From contig CP087974.1 of the NCBI GenBank assembly GCA_024426085.1, forward strand, positions 2,418,001-2,482,000: DNA of 64,000 bases, given 5' to 3'. The notes beneath the pieces were generated by a model. That model was not told the DNA's origin and searched no databases. It saw nothing but the letters and a program-made list of their open reading frames with translations. Positions 9,641 to 19,415 of the stretch are shown piece after piece. Made by a program: the position numbers and the translations under genes. Source of the stretch: Rhizobium sp. RCAM05350 (GTDB taxonomy: Bacteria; Pseudomonadota; Alphaproteobacteria; Rhizobiales; Rhizobiaceae). The stretch's first letter is position 1, and each line of letters starts with the position of its first letter.

Positions 9641-9850
9641 TCAATAATAAATGTGCTGGGGCATCTTACGATGGTGATAGCTGGCTCTCGGCGTAACGTA
9701 ATAATCGAGTCGTTCAATAACGACTTGCTCGTGATAGATAATTGGCGCGCGGGACTCGTAGTAGCGGTATCCGCTCTCGTCAACGCAGCCAGATAAGGTT
9801 GCAACCGACACCCCGAGAGCACCGAGAATGATGACTAGCTTGCGGCTCAT
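9641..9850 (-). CDS. Small putative lipoprotein
   Basis: A 69-residue protein with a lipoprotein signal (MSRKLVIILGALGVSVATLSGC, lipobox LSGC) and a mature part rich in Tyr and His (YRYYESRAPIIYHE, YVTPRASYHHRKMPQHIYY). The start is backed by a near-perfect GGAGGTGAAC ribosome site. It is probably anchored to the outer or inner membrane from the periplasmic side. Function unknown. Confidence 0.7.
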   Translation of the reverse strand: MSRKLVIILGALGVSVATLSGCVDESGYRYYESRAPIIYHEQVVIERLDYYVTPRASYHHRKMPQHIYY

Positions 9851-10040
9851 GTTCACCTCCAGACTGAAGAAATGGAGCATCGCTGAAGCAAGGCAAGCCC
9901 CCATCCGCTGTTCGGCCAGACCCGCTCGCATCAAGTTCAGCTTTCCGTAAACGCACGCCTGCGGTAAACCAACGGGGCAATCTACAGTCTGCTTTCGACG
10001 CGAGTTTCCAATACGGCCTGTCAATTACCGCCAAGGAGAA

Positions 10041-10289
10041 ATGAGCATGACCTCCATCGCATCCCCCAAACGCCCCGTCGGTCATCCGGACCGGACGCTC
10101 GATTGTGAAGAAGCGCTCCAAACAGCACTCGAGCACCTGTCGAACGAAGAAGCCCTGACGGAACAGGACGTTGAAGCGCGACTTGTTCACGACGGCCTGG
10201 CAGCAGGATGGGAAGAGGCAGAGCTCAGGATCGCGATCGCCGACCTGCGCCGGAATGCGGCACTGGGATTGCAGGGTCTGTCGGGATAG
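10041..10289 (+). CDS. Hypothetical protein
   Basis: An 82-residue acidic protein with no signal peptide or membrane segment. Its C-terminal half is helical and Ala/Glu-rich (EALQTALEHLSNEEALTEQD, AELRIAIADLRRNAALGL). The start has an AAGGAGAA ribosome site. No family recognised; it lies alone between two genes on opposite strands. Confidence 0.6.
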   Translation: MSMTSIASPKRPVGHPDRTLDCEEALQTALEHLSNEEALTEQDVEARLVHDGLAAGWEEAELRIAIADLRRNAALGLQGLSG

Positions 10290-10524
10290 ACACCCGGCCA
10301 ACTCGTCTATCCGTCAGCTCCCCTTTCGCCAGCCATGCATGAGCGTCGGCGGCGTGGGTCACGTCCTGCTGTGTCAAAAATACAATATAAACCTGTGTCA
10401 TGGATTGGCTAGGTCCGCCAAGTTGCGCGGTACAGACTTGACGGCGGCGGCTGACTGTGGACTGAGTTTAGGGCACAATTCCGGGCTGTTTTGTGAAATT
10501 TTGTGTTCTGTCGGAAGCGTATCC

Positions 10525-11797
10525 ATGACCTCAGCATCGATCAGCAGGCCTGTCACGTCGTCATCGCAGGGAATCCTGCGGCGCTTGGCCATCACCCTGC
10601 CGCTCGTTGTCGCTCTCCGCCTGTGGGGGCCACGCCAAAGGGGTCATGCAGCCGCTCAACATTGCCGCCGAGCCCAAGGGAAATTCCGTCGTCAATATGC
10701 TTGTGGCGACCAGCCGGCTGCCCTCCGATGACCCAGCCACCCTGTTTTCCGGCGAGCGCAGCGTACACCCCTCAATCACCGATGTCGCGGTTTCCATTCC
10801 ATCCAGCACAGTGCGCACCTCGGGCACCGTTCAATGGCCAAAGAAGCTGCCGCCCAATCCCGACACTGATTTCGCGGTGGTCCGCGTCCAGCCGGTGGCG
10901 ACTGTCCAGCAGGCCCACGACTGGGTGCGCACGCACTCCAGCGGCGGCCATGCGATGGTGTTTATCCATGGCTTCAACAATACCTATGAGGATTCGGTCT
11001 TCCGCTTCGCCCAGATCGTTCACGATTCCGGCGCTGACGTAACACCGGTTCTTTTCACCTGGCCGTCGCGTGCCAAGGTGTTCGATTATAACTACGACAA
11101 GGAAAGCACGAACTATTCGCGCACCTCGCTGGAGAACACGCTGAAGGGGCTGGTCGAGGACAAGAATATCAAGGACATCACCATCCTTGCGCATTCGATG
11201 GGGACCTGGCTGGCGATGGAATCGATCCGCCAGATGGCGATCCGCGACGGAGGTCTTCCGAAAAAGATCGAGAACGTCATCCTTGCCTCGCCCGATATCG
11301 ATGTCGACGTGTTTTCGCGGCAATGGACCGAGCTTGGCGCCAAGAAACCGAATTTCACCATCTTCGTCTCGCAGGACGACCGGGCTCTGGCCTTGTCGCG
11401 CTATATTTCCGGTGATGTGCAACGGCTGGGACAGATCAACCCCGCCGAAGAACCCTACAAGACCAAGCTCGAAGCTGCCGGCATCACCGTCGTCGACCTG
11501 ACCAAGGTGAAATCCACCGATAGTCTCAATCACGGCAAGTTTGCCGAGAGCCCGGAGATCGTTCAGCTGATCGGCCAGCGGCTTGTCACTGGCCAGACCC
11601 TGACGGATTCCGATGTCGGCCTCGGCGATGGTATCACCGCAGTGGTCGCCGGCACGGTCAACACCGTGGGCAAAGTCGCGGCAACCACAGTTGCTACCCC
11701 TGTCGATCTCCTTTCCGGAAACCTGAAGACGCGGCCCAAGAGAAAGCCCGGAGATATCGGTGGAACCCTGCAAGGGGAAAATGCGCCGTTGAACTAG
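10525..11797 (+). CDS. Alpha/beta-hydrolase lipoprotein (DUF900-like), one frameshift
   Basis: A predicted lipoprotein serine hydrolase of about 424 residues. From the ATG at 10525 the signal peptide runs into lipobox LSAC; two bases appear lost from a CT repeat near 10612. The hydrolase domain has the family string HAMVFIHGFNNTYEDSVFR, then LFTWPSR, and the nucleophile elbow AHSMG (around residue 220). An acid in SQDDRALAL and a His in DSLNHGKF complete a plausible triad. This matches COG4782/DUF900 proteins. Substrate unknown; the enzyme probably faces the periplasm. Confidence 0.8.
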
Positions 11798-11918
11798 GTG
11801 TCGAGACCAGCAGCACTTTACCAACCCACGCTGCTGCTCTCCAGCTGATCTCGCGCGAAAAATCCCTGCGGAACCATCCGGCACCGTGCATCGTTGCTCC
11901 TGATGAAGGAGAACAACC

Positions 11919-12110
11919 ATGCCGACAACAATCCCTACGCCGCAACATGACAGTCCGCGAGGACTGCAGCCTGGCCCCGGACTGCCTGATCGTTCTCAGG
12001 ACAGACCGACAACGCCGCCGGTGATCGACAAGGGCGACACGAAGAACCCCAACGACCCTGTGCTGGAGCCCGCGCTCCTGCCGATCGGCGACCCCGCCGG
12101 CATGGCTTGA
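11919..12110 (+). CDS. Small hypothetical protein
   Basis: A 63-residue Pro-rich, probably unstructured protein (RGLQPGPGLPDRSQDRPTTP, then VIDKGDTKNPNDPVLEPALL). The ATG is preceded by GAAGGAGAACAACC, an excellent ribosome site, which is the main support. It lies just ahead of a second tiny open frame with its own ribosome site. Confidence 0.6.
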   Translation: MPTTIPTPQHDSPRGLQPGPGLPDRSQDRPTTPPVIDKGDTKNPNDPVLEPALLPIGDPAGMA

Positions 12111-12120
12111 GGAGAGGTCA

Positions 12121-12240
12121 ATGTTCACCGACGATAGCAACGCAACTCCAGAGCAGAAGAAGCCACGGGACGTGCATCGGCCGCCGGGCCAACCTTCGCA
12201 TGCGGACGAGAAATCGAAAAACCGGTGGTCAACCCTGTGA
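12121..12240 (+). CDS. Very small hypothetical protein (39 aa)
   Basis: Reads MFTDDSNATPEQKKPRDVHR and ends in NRWSTL. It begins 10 bases after the stop of the previous small gene and has a GAGGAGAGG ribosome site, so the two look like a small operon. Hydrophilic and probably unstructured, no signal peptide. No homologue comes to mind; support is the ribosome site and spacing. Confidence 0.45.
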   Translation: MFTDDSNATPEQKKPRDVHRPPGQPSHADEKSKNRWSTL

Positions 12241-12284
12241 CCGGCGGCGCGATCTGAAAGCAGGTCGCGGATAGTTGTTCAGAG

Positions 12285-12323
12285 ATCAGGTGCCGGGCCG
12301 CTTATCGCGCGTCGGCACCTGAT
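12285..12323 (+). terminator. Perfect 11-bp hairpin after the small-protein pair
   Basis: ATCAGGTGCCG (12285-12295) pairs with CGGCACCTGAT (12313-12323) around a 17-base loop. There is no T-run, so it may be a terminator, an mRNA stabiliser or a protein-binding site. Confidence 0.4.
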
Positions 12324-12397
12324 GTGTTACGCCCTGTTGATGCGGCGTTCCGGAATATCGGTGCGCATGCAGCCGGGCTTTTCGGGCGATGCCTCGC

Positions 12398-12655
12398 TCA
12401 GTGTTTCTCCACCTCGACCCTGTTCTCAACGAGATGCACGCCGATCACCGACGCTGCCGCTTCCTCGATGCAGCCGATTTCCGCCTCGCATGAAACGTAA
12501 CCACTGAGAACAACGGTGCGCCCAACAGCCATCACAGACAGGCTGGATGTATCGATCAGCGCTGAATACCGGATGTAGCTCAGTACCTTTTCGGCCAGGT
12601 CATCATCGGTAAGGTCCGAATGGTCATCCTGGTGAATATGGATCTGCTTGTGCAT
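12398..12655 (-). CDS. BON-domain protein
   Basis: An 85-residue protein formed almost entirely by one BON domain (LAEKVLSYIRYSALIDTSSL, TVVLSGYVSCEAEIGCIEEA, GVHLVENRVEVEKH), the alpha/beta fold found in osmotic-stress proteins such as OsmY. It has a His-rich N-terminus (MHKQIHIHQDDH). There is no signal peptide, so the protein should be cytoplasmic. The start has GAAGGAC upstream. Confidence 0.75.
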   Translation of the reverse strand: MHKQIHIHQDDHSDLTDDDLAEKVLSYIRYSALIDTSSLSVMAVGRTVVLSGYVSCEAEIGCIEEAAASVIGVHLVENRVEVEKH

Positions 12656-12734
12656 GGCAATTGTCCTTCGAGGGACAACGCAAGCTTTTCCCGATTGTTC
12701 CGCTTCTCTGAAATGACCTTACGGGAATGGTATG

Positions 12735-12989
12735 TCAGGCGCCTGGCTGCACATGAATGAAGGCCTCAACGGCCGCAGCGATGAAATCCTGGCGGGCGTA
12801 GTCGATCGGCTGCTCGCCGCGCAGCACATAGCGGCAGGTCTGGATCGCAGCCTTGTAAGCCGTGCCGTCATGAACCGGCCATTTGTCGAGAAGGCATTGC
12901 GCTGCCTCGCGCGTGTTGCGAACAACACGGTATCGTCCTATCCCATCGAGTTCGAGGACGACAGGTTCCTGCCACCATTTTTCAACCAT
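12735..12989 (-). CDS. DUF982 family protein
   Basis: An 84-residue protein with the rhizobial DUF982 layout: a basic/aromatic start (MVEKWWQEPVVLE), then GIGRYRVVRNTREAAQCLLD and the ending AAVEAFIHVQPGA. Start at 12989 is chosen for its GGAGGTT ribosome site; the longer frame upstream has none. Function of the family is unknown, and members occur in many copies per rhizobial genome. Confidence 0.75.
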   Translation of the reverse strand: MVEKWWQEPVVLELDGIGRYRVVRNTREAAQCLLDKWPVHDGTAYKAAIQTCRYVLRGEQPIDYARQDFIAAAVEAFIHVQPGA

Positions 12990-13129
12990 CTGACAACCTC
13001 CGGCCGCATTCTGCCATATGAGCCTTGTGTGAAATATGCGCTCCGCCCGACACTTGCGTTGCCCCTGGTTGCAGCGCCCCGGCAAATAGGGCTATGGCGG
13101 AGGCTCACTTTGCCAAGGGGCCGTGCCTG

Positions 13130-14075
13130 ATGTCCGATGTCTTCCTGAATGTCGTGCCGATCTTCGTCCTGATCCTGCTCGGCTGGCTGATCGTACGGAT
13201 GAACTATCTGAACGCCACGGTCGGTGAGGCACTCGGCGATTTTGTCTTTCGGGTCGCGGTGCCGGTGCTCCTGTTTCGCACCATCGCCGAAGCCGATTTC
13301 AAGGATGGCTCGCCATGGCCGCTCTGGGTCGCCTATTTCTCCGGCGTCGCGGTGACATGGACCTTGGGGCATCTCGCCGCCACGCTGCTTTTCAAGAAGG
13401 ATGCCCGTATCGGCGTGCTTGCCGGGGTCTCGTCCGCGTTTGCCAACACGGTTTTCATCGGCCTGCCGCTCGTTCCTGCGCAGCGTCGGCGAAGAAGGTG
13501 TGGTGGCACTGTCCATTCTCTTGTCCGTCCATCTGCCGGTCATGATGATCGCCGGCACGATCCTGATGGAGCGGGCAGAGCGCAAAACCAGCGGCAGGCC
13601 CGGCCAGAGCCCGTTCAGGCTGCTGAAGGGCATCCTGCGCAATCTGGTGCGCAATCCGCTGGTCATCGGCCTGGTGCTCGGGGCGCTGGTTCACCTGATC
13701 GGCATACCGCTCGGCGGTCCGGTCAAGATCGTCGTCGATCAGCTGGCGGGCATAGCAGCTCCCGCTGCCCTGATCTCGATCGGCATGGCGGTCGACAAAT
13801 ATGGCCTCGCCGGCAATACCGGCCTTGCCTCGATCACCAGCACGCTGAAATTGATCGTGCTGCCTGCAACGGTCTACGGTGCCTGCCAGCTGCTCGGCCT
13901 CAACAGCAATTGGACGGCGGCGCTGGTGCTGACCTCATCCGTACCCACCGGCGTCAATGCCTGGCTGATCGCCAATCACTTCAATGTCGGGCATGGCCTT
14001 GCGTCATCGACAATCACCATCACCACCGCACTTGGCGTTATCTCGGTCTCCGCCTGGGCCTACATCCTGCTATAA
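13130..14075 (+). CDS. AEC-family (auxin efflux carrier-like) transporter, one frameshift
   Basis: An inner-membrane transporter of about 314 residues with ten predicted helices in two groups, the AEC/malonate-transporter layout. It opens MSDVFLNVVPIFVLILLGWL and contains SAFANTVFIGLPL before the central loop; the second half starts after VRNPLVIGLVLG. One base too many is present near 13476, after which the conserved LRSVGEEGVVALSILLSVH follows. The substrate is unknown, but organic acids are common for the family. Convergent with the cytochrome gene across a terminator. Confidence 0.82.
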
Positions 14076-14096
14076 GGCAGCAGGACAGCAGACATG

Positions 14097-14120
14097 AAAA
14101 GCCCGGCCGAGGCCGGGCTT
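14097..14120. terminator. Bidirectional terminator between AEC transporter and cytochrome c
   Basis: AAGCCCGGCC-GA-GGCCGGGCTT, a perfect 10-bp stem. On the minus strand it is followed by TTTT, and on the plus strand by GGTTCTTTCC. Confidence 0.75.
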
Positions 14121-14150
14121 GGTTCTTTCCTTGCCATCGAGGCACGCTTT

Positions 14151-14846
14151 TTAATGAGCGGGTGTCTCTGTGGCCGGCTTCGTTGCTTCGCCTTCGGTCG
14201 TGGGCTTGGCGGCTTCACCGTCCGTAGCAGGCTTGGCAGCGTCAGCCTCGGCAGCCGGCTTTGCAGCTTCGCCTTCAGCGGCGGGCGTGGCAGCAGCAGT
14301 TGCGTCAGGCAGCGCGACCGGGGCATCGGCCTGTTCGCGCAGCCATGCAATCAAATTGGCGCGCTCGTCCGGCTTCTTGACGCCGGCAAAGCCCATGGCG
14401 GTGCCAGGAACGTGCTTCTTCGGCGCTTCGATAAAGAAGCTCAGGTGATCGTAGGTCCAGGTCTTGTTGGCTTCGGCAAATGTCTTCATTCCGGCCGAGT
14501 AGGCAAAGCCTTCATGCGAGCCGATCGGACGCTCGACAAGACCCCAGAGGTTAGGGCCAACCTTGTTGGCCCCTCCCTTATCCGCGGTATGACAGCTTGC
14601 GCATTTCTTGAAGACGGTCGCGCCTGCAGCAGCATCAGCCGATGCCAGCAGCGGCTTGATGTCAACTTCGACTTCTGCCGTGGCGCCAGCGCCAGCATCC
14701 GAACCGCTCTCTTCGGCAATGATGGCAAAGCCTTCCTTTTCGGGAACTTCCGAATGGAAGATGCCTTCCGATGCAATCGACACGGACATCAAAACAAAGA
14801 CCGTACCGAGGAAGGCACCCACGCCCATGTTTACATATGAGTTCAT
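14151..14846 (-). CDS. cycM: Membrane-anchored cytochrome c (CycM type)
   Basis: A class I cytochrome c of 231 residues held by an uncleaved N-terminal helix ([18 protein letters not shown]), as in rhizobial CycM, which passes electrons to aa3-type oxidase. The haem site is CASCH near residue 80, and the distal Met ligand is probably in PGTAMGFAG. The C-terminus is unusual: four near-repeats of nine residues ([36 protein letters not shown]). Start at 14846 follows a GGGGAG site. The gene stands divergent to kdsB. Confidence 0.88.
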   Translation of the reverse strand: MNSYVNMGVGAFLGTVFVLMSVSIASEGIFHSEVPEKEGFAIIAEESGSDAGAGATAEVEVDIKPLLASADAAAGATVFKKCASCHTADKGGANKVGPNLWGLVERPIGSHEGFAYSAGMKTFAEANKTWTYDHLSFFIEAPKKHVPGTAMGFAGVKKPDERANLIAWLREQADAPVALPDATAAATPAAEGEAAKPAAEADAAKPATDGEAAKPTTEGEATKPATETPAH

Positions 14847-15000
14847 CCGCAAATGCTCCCCTTGCAACCGGCGCGAACAAAACGCCAGCCTATCTTGAAA
14901 TCATGGAACCTATGTCTTTTGGCTTTGTGTTGCAACAGACATTATAAGCCCGGGTCTGAGACCTTTTGACACTTTTCCGGCGCGTTTTGAAGGCCTAAGC

Positions 15001-15753
15001 ATGAACAGCGACAATTTGGACAAAACCCTGATTCTGATCCCTGCGCGCATGGCCTCGACGCGACTGCCGGGCAAGCCGCTCGCCGACATCTGCGGCCTGC
15101 CGATGATCGTGCAGGTCGCCATGCGGGCAAAGGACGCGCAAGCTGGCCGGATCGTCGTAGCGGTCGATCATCAGGACGTGTTCGATGCGGTCACAGCTGC
15201 CGGCTTCGAGGCGGTCATGACCCGGGTGGACCACCAGTCAGGCTCCGATCGTATCCACGAAGCGCTTTTGAAGAGTGATCCGGAGCGCAAGGCAGAAATC
15301 ATCATCAATGTGCAGGGCGATCTGCCGACCATCGAGCCGGAAACCATCCGCGCCGCCCTTCGGCCGCTGGAAAATCCTGAGGTCGATATCGCCACGCTGA
15401 CCGTCGAGATCGAAGACGAGGACGAAAAACTCAATCCCAACGTCGTCAAGGTCGTCGGCTCACCGCTTTCGCAGACACGGCTAAAGGCGCTCTACTTCAC
15501 CCGCACCACTGCACCGCATGGCAAGGGGCCGCTTTACCATCACATCGGGCTCTACGCCTATCGGCGTGCCGCGCTGGAGAAATTCGTATCGTTGCCGCCC
15601 TCGACACTGGAAAAGCGCGAATCGCTCGAGCAATTACGGGCACTGGAAGCCGGCATGCGGATCGATGTGGAAATCGTCAAATCGATACCGCTCGGGGTCG
15701 ATACCCCGGCCGACCTTGAAAAGGCCCGGCGCCTTCTCTCTAGCAAAGCCTGA
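15001..15753 (+). CDS. kdsB: 3-deoxy-manno-octulosonate cytidylyltransferase
   Basis: Activates KDO as CMP-KDO for lipopolysaccharide inner-core synthesis; cytoplasmic, CTP-dependent. 250 residues, full family length and intact. The nucleotide-binding start [18 protein letters not shown] is diagnostic, followed by [20 protein letters not shown], the DHQSGSDRI segment and [12 protein letters not shown]. It is followed after 12 bases by pheA, and the pair with upstream cycM is a conserved rhizobial arrangement. Confidence 0.95.
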   Translation: MNSDNLDKTLILIPARMASTRLPGKPLADICGLPMIVQVAMRAKDAQAGRIVVAVDHQDVFDAVTAAGFEAVMTRVDHQSGSDRIHEALLKSDPERKAEIIINVQGDLPTIEPETIRAALRPLENPEVDIATLTVEIEDEDEKLNPNVVKVVGSPLSQTRLKALYFTRTTAPHGKGPLYHHIGLYAYRRAALEKFVSLPPSTLEKRESLEQLRALEAGMRIDVEIVKSIPLGVDTPADLEKARRLLSSKA

Positions 15754-15765
15754 TTGGAAACTGCG

Positions 15766-16620
15766 ATGATCACCAAGACAAACCGGATCTCCTTTCAAGG
15801 CGACTACGGCGCCAATTCCGACATGGCCTGCCGCGATATGTTTTCGGACATGGAACCGCTGCCCTGCCAGACCTTCGAGGATGCGTTCCTGGCAGTCGAA
15901 AACGGCGAGGCCGATCTGGCGATGATCCCGATCGAGAACACGATCGCTGGCCGCGTTGCCGACATCCATCATCTGCTGCCCGAATCGCGGCTGCATATCA
16001 TCGGCGAATATTTCATGCCGATCCGGTTTCAACTGATGGTGCTGCCAGGCGTCTCGCGTGACGAGATCCGCACCGTCCACAGCCATATCCATGCGCTCGG
16101 CCAGTGCCGCAAGATTGTCCGCGCCAACGGCTGGAAGCCGGTCGTGGCTGGCGATACGGCAGGTGCTGCCAAGCTGGTGGCGGAAATGGGCGACCGCTCG
16201 ATGGCGGCCCTGGCACCGAGACTTGCCGCCGATCTCTACAAGCTCGAGATCATCGCCGAGAATGTCGAGGATACCGAAAACAACGTGACGCGCTTCGTCG
16301 TCCTTTCGCGTGACCCGAAGGACATCAAGCGGCAGACGGAGAAGGAGGTCATCGTCACGACCTTCGTCTTCAATGTCCGCAACATCCCGGCCGCGCTCTA
16401 CAAGGCGCTCGGCGGCTTTGCCACCAACGGCATCAACATGACCAAGCTGGAAAGCTATCAGCTCGGCGGCAAGTTCATCGCCACGCAGTTCTATGCCGAT
16501 ATCGAGGGGCATCCGGACGATGCGCATGTCCGCCAAGCGCTGGACGAGTTGCGGTACTTTTCCGAAAAGGTCCGCATTCTCGGCTCCTACGCAGCCCATC
16601 CGATGCGGCTGGTCCTGTAA
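15766..16620 (+). CDS. pheA: Prephenate dehydratase
   Basis: Converts prephenate to phenylpyruvate in phenylalanine synthesis. 284 residues with the dehydratase domain first (ISFQGDYGANSDMACRDMF; AMIPIENTIAGRVAD; the catalytic TRF motif in NNVTRFVVLS) and a C-terminal ACT domain (NIPAALYKALGGFATNGINM) that should bind phenylalanine. The ESRP-type effector motif reads LESYQLGGKF here, a common alphaproteobacterial variant. ATG at 15766 is chosen over an in-frame TTG at 15754. Probably co-transcribed with kdsB. Confidence 0.92.
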   Translation: MITKTNRISFQGDYGANSDMACRDMFSDMEPLPCQTFEDAFLAVENGEADLAMIPIENTIAGRVADIHHLLPESRLHIIGEYFMPIRFQLMVLPGVSRDEIRTVHSHIHALGQCRKIVRANGWKPVVAGDTAGAAKLVAEMGDRSMAALAPRLAADLYKLEIIAENVEDTENNVTRFVVLSRDPKDIKRQTEKEVIVTTFVFNVRNIPAALYKALGGFATNGINMTKLESYQLGGKFIATQFYADIEGHPDDAHVRQALDELRYFSEKVRILGSYAAHPMRLVL

Positions 16621-16800
16621 GTCGAAACACCGCAGTCTAACCCATCAGAATTAGCGGCTGGAAATAGGGGCAGAAAGATGATTGTTTTGTGACGAACCCG
16701 TTTGTTCGTCGCATTTCGCTATCTGATTCGCGGCGCGCAGTGCTCTCCTTTTCTATGACAAGCGTTTGTGAGGTCTGCAGGCGCGACAAAGGTTGACACA

Positions 16801-17879
16801 TGGCAATCAGGACACTTCTTCTCTGCACCGGCGCCGCCTTGATGGTTTTCGACCGCAGCCCGCGCCGCCGACGCGATCGTCGCCGCTGAACCGGAGCCGA
16901 TGGAGTATGTTCGCGTCTGCGATGCATTCGGAAAGGGCTATTTCTACATTCCCGGCACCCGAAACCTGCCTGAAGGTCGGCGGTTATGTCCGGTTCTGAT
17001 TCCAACTATGGCGAAGACCCGTATTCAGGTGAAAGCAACGGCTGGGATGCTTTTACCCGCGGCACCATCACGCTGGATGCGCGATCGGACACCGAATATG
17101 GCGCTTTGCGCAGTTTCATCGAGCTGCGCAGCGACGTGGACAATATCAACGACACCAATACCTATCTCAACGCCGCCTATATCGAGATCGCCGGCTTCCG
17201 TGCCGGCTATGCTGATTCGCGTTACGACACGTGGCTGAACTCAGCCGGCAACATCATCAACGACGACGTGGTCGACTATACCGGCGACCGGACCAATCAG
17301 GTCAGTTATGTCTATGGCGGCGATGTCGGCTTTTCGGCGTTGATCGGCCTAGAGGAAGGCGCCGGCAGCTATGATACCGGTTTTGCGCCGGTGCCGTCCG
17401 TCTCCTATCACGGTGATGACTTTCCGCACGTGATCGGCGGCTTGCGGTACTATCCGCAAGAAGGCACGGGCATCGCCTTCATCGGCGGCTATGACACCAA
17501 CGCCGAGGCCTTCGCCGGCAAGCTCCGTGCCGACGTCAAGTTCAACGACGTTTTCTCGGTCTTCCTGATGGGTGGCTACCAGTCGGATTGGGACAATGAT
17601 AACGGCCCCGGCGGCACGAGGCAGCTCAACTATTACGGCCCGTGGCTTGGCGACTGGGCTGCCTGGGGCGGGTTTTCCGCCCAGTTGAGCGAAAAGGCAT
17701 CGCTGAACGGCCAGGCGGCCTACGAAGAGGACGGCACCTTCGCGGCAGCCCTCAATGTCGAATACATGGTAACCGAGATGCTGAAGGTCCAGCCGGAAAT
17801 CAACTACACGGAATTCGGTGGCGAACGCGGCAACGGCAGCGCTATCGGCGGCACCGTTCGCCTTCAGCGCAATTTCTAA
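16801..17879 (+). CDS. Porin (RopA/Porin_2 family), frameshifted
   Basis: Outer-membrane trimeric porin of the rhizobial RopA type, about 358 residues after correction. Signal peptide from [16 protein letters not shown], mature start [19 protein letters not shown] and the family string [19 protein letters not shown]. The barrel continues from [10 protein letters not shown] and ends with VRLQRNF, an aromatic C-terminus. Two bases seem lost near 16851 (TTCTCG to TTCG), one gained near 16960 (ACCGAA to ACCCGAA) and one more shift lies near 16998. A paralogue is at 41214-42241. Confidence 0.85.
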
Positions 17880-17904
17880 TCCGGCGATCGGCTGAAATTC
17901 TATC

Positions 17905-17926
17905 GGCGTCCGCCTTGGCGGGCGCC
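17905..17926. terminator. Hairpin between convergent porin and nudC
   Basis: GGCGTCCGCC-TT-GGCGGGCGCC forms a 10-bp stem with one wobble pair between the two convergent stops. No clear T-run on either side. Confidence 0.45.
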
Positions 17927-17934
17927 AATTGCGT

Positions 17935-18909
17935 TTATCTTGGCCAATCCAGCCAGTCGCGCATCAGCTGGTGGGCAATGGCGCCTTTCGGCGGCGGACC
18001 GAGTTCGCCGGCCGCCAGCGTGACGCCGGTATTGCGCGCCAGCATCGCCGCTGTTTCCTCTCGCGTGAACCAGCGGCAGTCTTCCAGTTCCTGCTCGTCC
18101 CGGTGAATGTCGCGGGACTTTGCCTCGGCGTAACAGCCGATCATCAGCGTATGTGGCATCGGCCATGGCTGCGACGCGTGATAACGGACGCGGCCGACGC
18201 GAATGCCGGATTCCTCATGCGTTTCGCGCCGGACGGCATTTTCCATGGTTTCCCCCGGCTCGACAAAGCCGGCGAGACAGGAATACATGCCCTCCGGGAA
18301 ATGCGGACTGCGGCCGAGCAGGCAGAGGTCGCGTTCCAGATCGATCGTCAGCATGATGACAACGGGATCGGTACGCGGAAAGACCATATGGCCGCAGGCG
18401 GAGCAGATCCGCCGGTAGCCGCCGCCCTTGCTTTCCATGGCCGAGCCGCATTTACCGCAGAAACGATTGGTGGCGTTCCAGCTGATCAGGCTCGAGGCCT
18501 GCGCGAATTGCCCGAGCAGCTCGTCCGGCAGCATCTGCTGGCGATAGAGGGTGCGGCCGTCGGCGAGCTTGAAGGGCTCCGGCAGCGTTTCCTCGGTCAA
18601 TCCGACGGGAACAGCCAGCCGCGGCTCGCCGTTTGACAGGAAGCCGAGCAGGATAGCGTCGTCAAAGATCGGCTCCAGTCCGGCCAACTCGTAAGGCGCA
18701 AACAGCGGATCGATGATCTTCTCGTCATGCTTGACCACCAGCTTGCCGCTGGAGAAAGCGAAGACATGCGCACCTTCCTTGCGGAAAGCGACCTCGACGC
18801 AATCATCGGGACGATGTTCCGATTGTCTGTCCAGGTGATTTTCGGAAAAGGCGACGAGCGTGCTCGGCTCGGGATGCGGGCTGTGCAGGTCGAAGATCGA
18901 TTTCGTCAT
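17935..18909 (-). CDS. nudC: NAD(+) diphosphatase / NAD-RNA decapping hydrolase NudC
   Basis: Hydrolyses NADH and removes NAD caps from RNA. 324 residues in the expected order: N-terminal domain, a four-cysteine zinc ribbon (CGKCG ... CSACG near residues 173-195), then the Nudix box GFVEPGETMENAVRRETHEE with the catalytic REXXEE-type glutamates. The downstream SQPWPMP string is the NudC-specific substrate motif. It is followed by a HIT-family gene on the same strand, two bases upstream of its start codon's complement. Confidence 0.93.
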   Translation of the reverse strand: MTKSIFDLHSPHPEPSTLVAFSENHLDRQSEHRPDDCVEVAFRKEGAHVFAFSSGKLVVKHDEKIIDPLFAPYELAGLEPIFDDAILLGFLSNGEPRLAVPVGLTEETLPEPFKLADGRTLYRQQMLPDELLGQFAQASSLISWNATNRFCGKCGSAMESKGGGYRRICSACGHMVFPRTDPVVIMLTIDLERDLCLLGRSPHFPEGMYSCLAGFVEPGETMENAVRRETHEESGIRVGRVRYHASQPWPMPHTLMIGCYAEAKSRDIHRDEQELEDCRWFTREETAAMLARNTGVTLAAGELGPPPKGAIAHQLMRDWLDWPR

Positions 18910-18911
18910 TG

Positions 18912-19316
18912 TCAGAGATTTTCCACTATCCGTGCTGCGAATGCCTTGCGCTCGTCGTCGTCCCAGGGCTCAGCCGAACCGAAGCCCCAGACCGGCCCCG
19001 GCCAGTTGGCATCACCCTCGTTGCGGGCGATGACATGAACATGAAGCTGGCGGACGATGTTGCCAAGCGCGCCGACATTGATCTTCGTTGCCCCCGTCAC
19101 CTTTTTCAAGGCGGCTGCGACCATGTTCGTCTCGAACGTCAGCATGGCCTGATCAAGCGGCGTCAAATCGAAGACCTCCGACACGCCGTTGCGCTGCGGG
19201 ATCAGCACAAGCCAAGGCCAACGGCGGTCATTGTTGATACGAAGCTGGCAAAGGCCGAGCGTGGAGATCAGCAATCCATCGCGTTGAAGGCGTTCATCAA
19301 TCTCGAAGGCAGGCAA
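18912..19316 (-). CDS. HIT-family protein
   Basis: A 134-residue histidine-triad protein (nucleotide hydrolase/transferase superfamily) with the active-site string QLHVHVIARNEGDANW near residues 98-113. The middle His of the canonical HxHxHxx is retained, while the third position is Ile-Ala, so this is a degenerate triad. The stop overlaps the region just before nudC on the same strand, so HIT and nudC are probably one operon, both acting on nucleotides. Confidence 0.85.
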   Translation of the reverse strand: MPAFEIDERLQRDGLLISTLGLCQLRINNDRRWPWLVLIPQRNGVSEVFDLTPLDQAMLTFETNMVAAALKKVTGATKINVGALGNIVRQLHVHVIARNEGDANWPGPVWGFGSAEPWDDDERKAFAARIVENL

Positions 19317-19383
19317 GCGGCTCTCCCGGAACAGTGATTTTGTGTTTGTTTGTACAACGATAGCAGTTTTTTAAAGGCGTGGC

Positions 19384-19412
19384 TTGCATTTGGTTTCGAT
19401 ATTGCCGATATG
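19384..19412 (+). promoter_or_regulatory. Promoter of the SRP RNA gene
   Basis: TTGCAT (19384-19389), 17-base spacer, GATATG (19407-19412). The predicted start of transcription falls at or just after 19416, which is the 5' end of the RNA. Confidence 0.65.
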
Positions 19413-19415
19413 AGA

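Noticed and set aside
9193-9822. 209-codon minus-strand frame across tRNA-Ser
   Set aside because: It crosses the tRNA and has no ribosome site or family sequence; only the small lipoprotein at 9641-9850 is supported.
10772-11920. 382-codon minus-strand frame opposite the lipoprotein hydrolase
   Set aside because: Antisense shadow with no family sequence; the plus strand has the hydrolase motifs.
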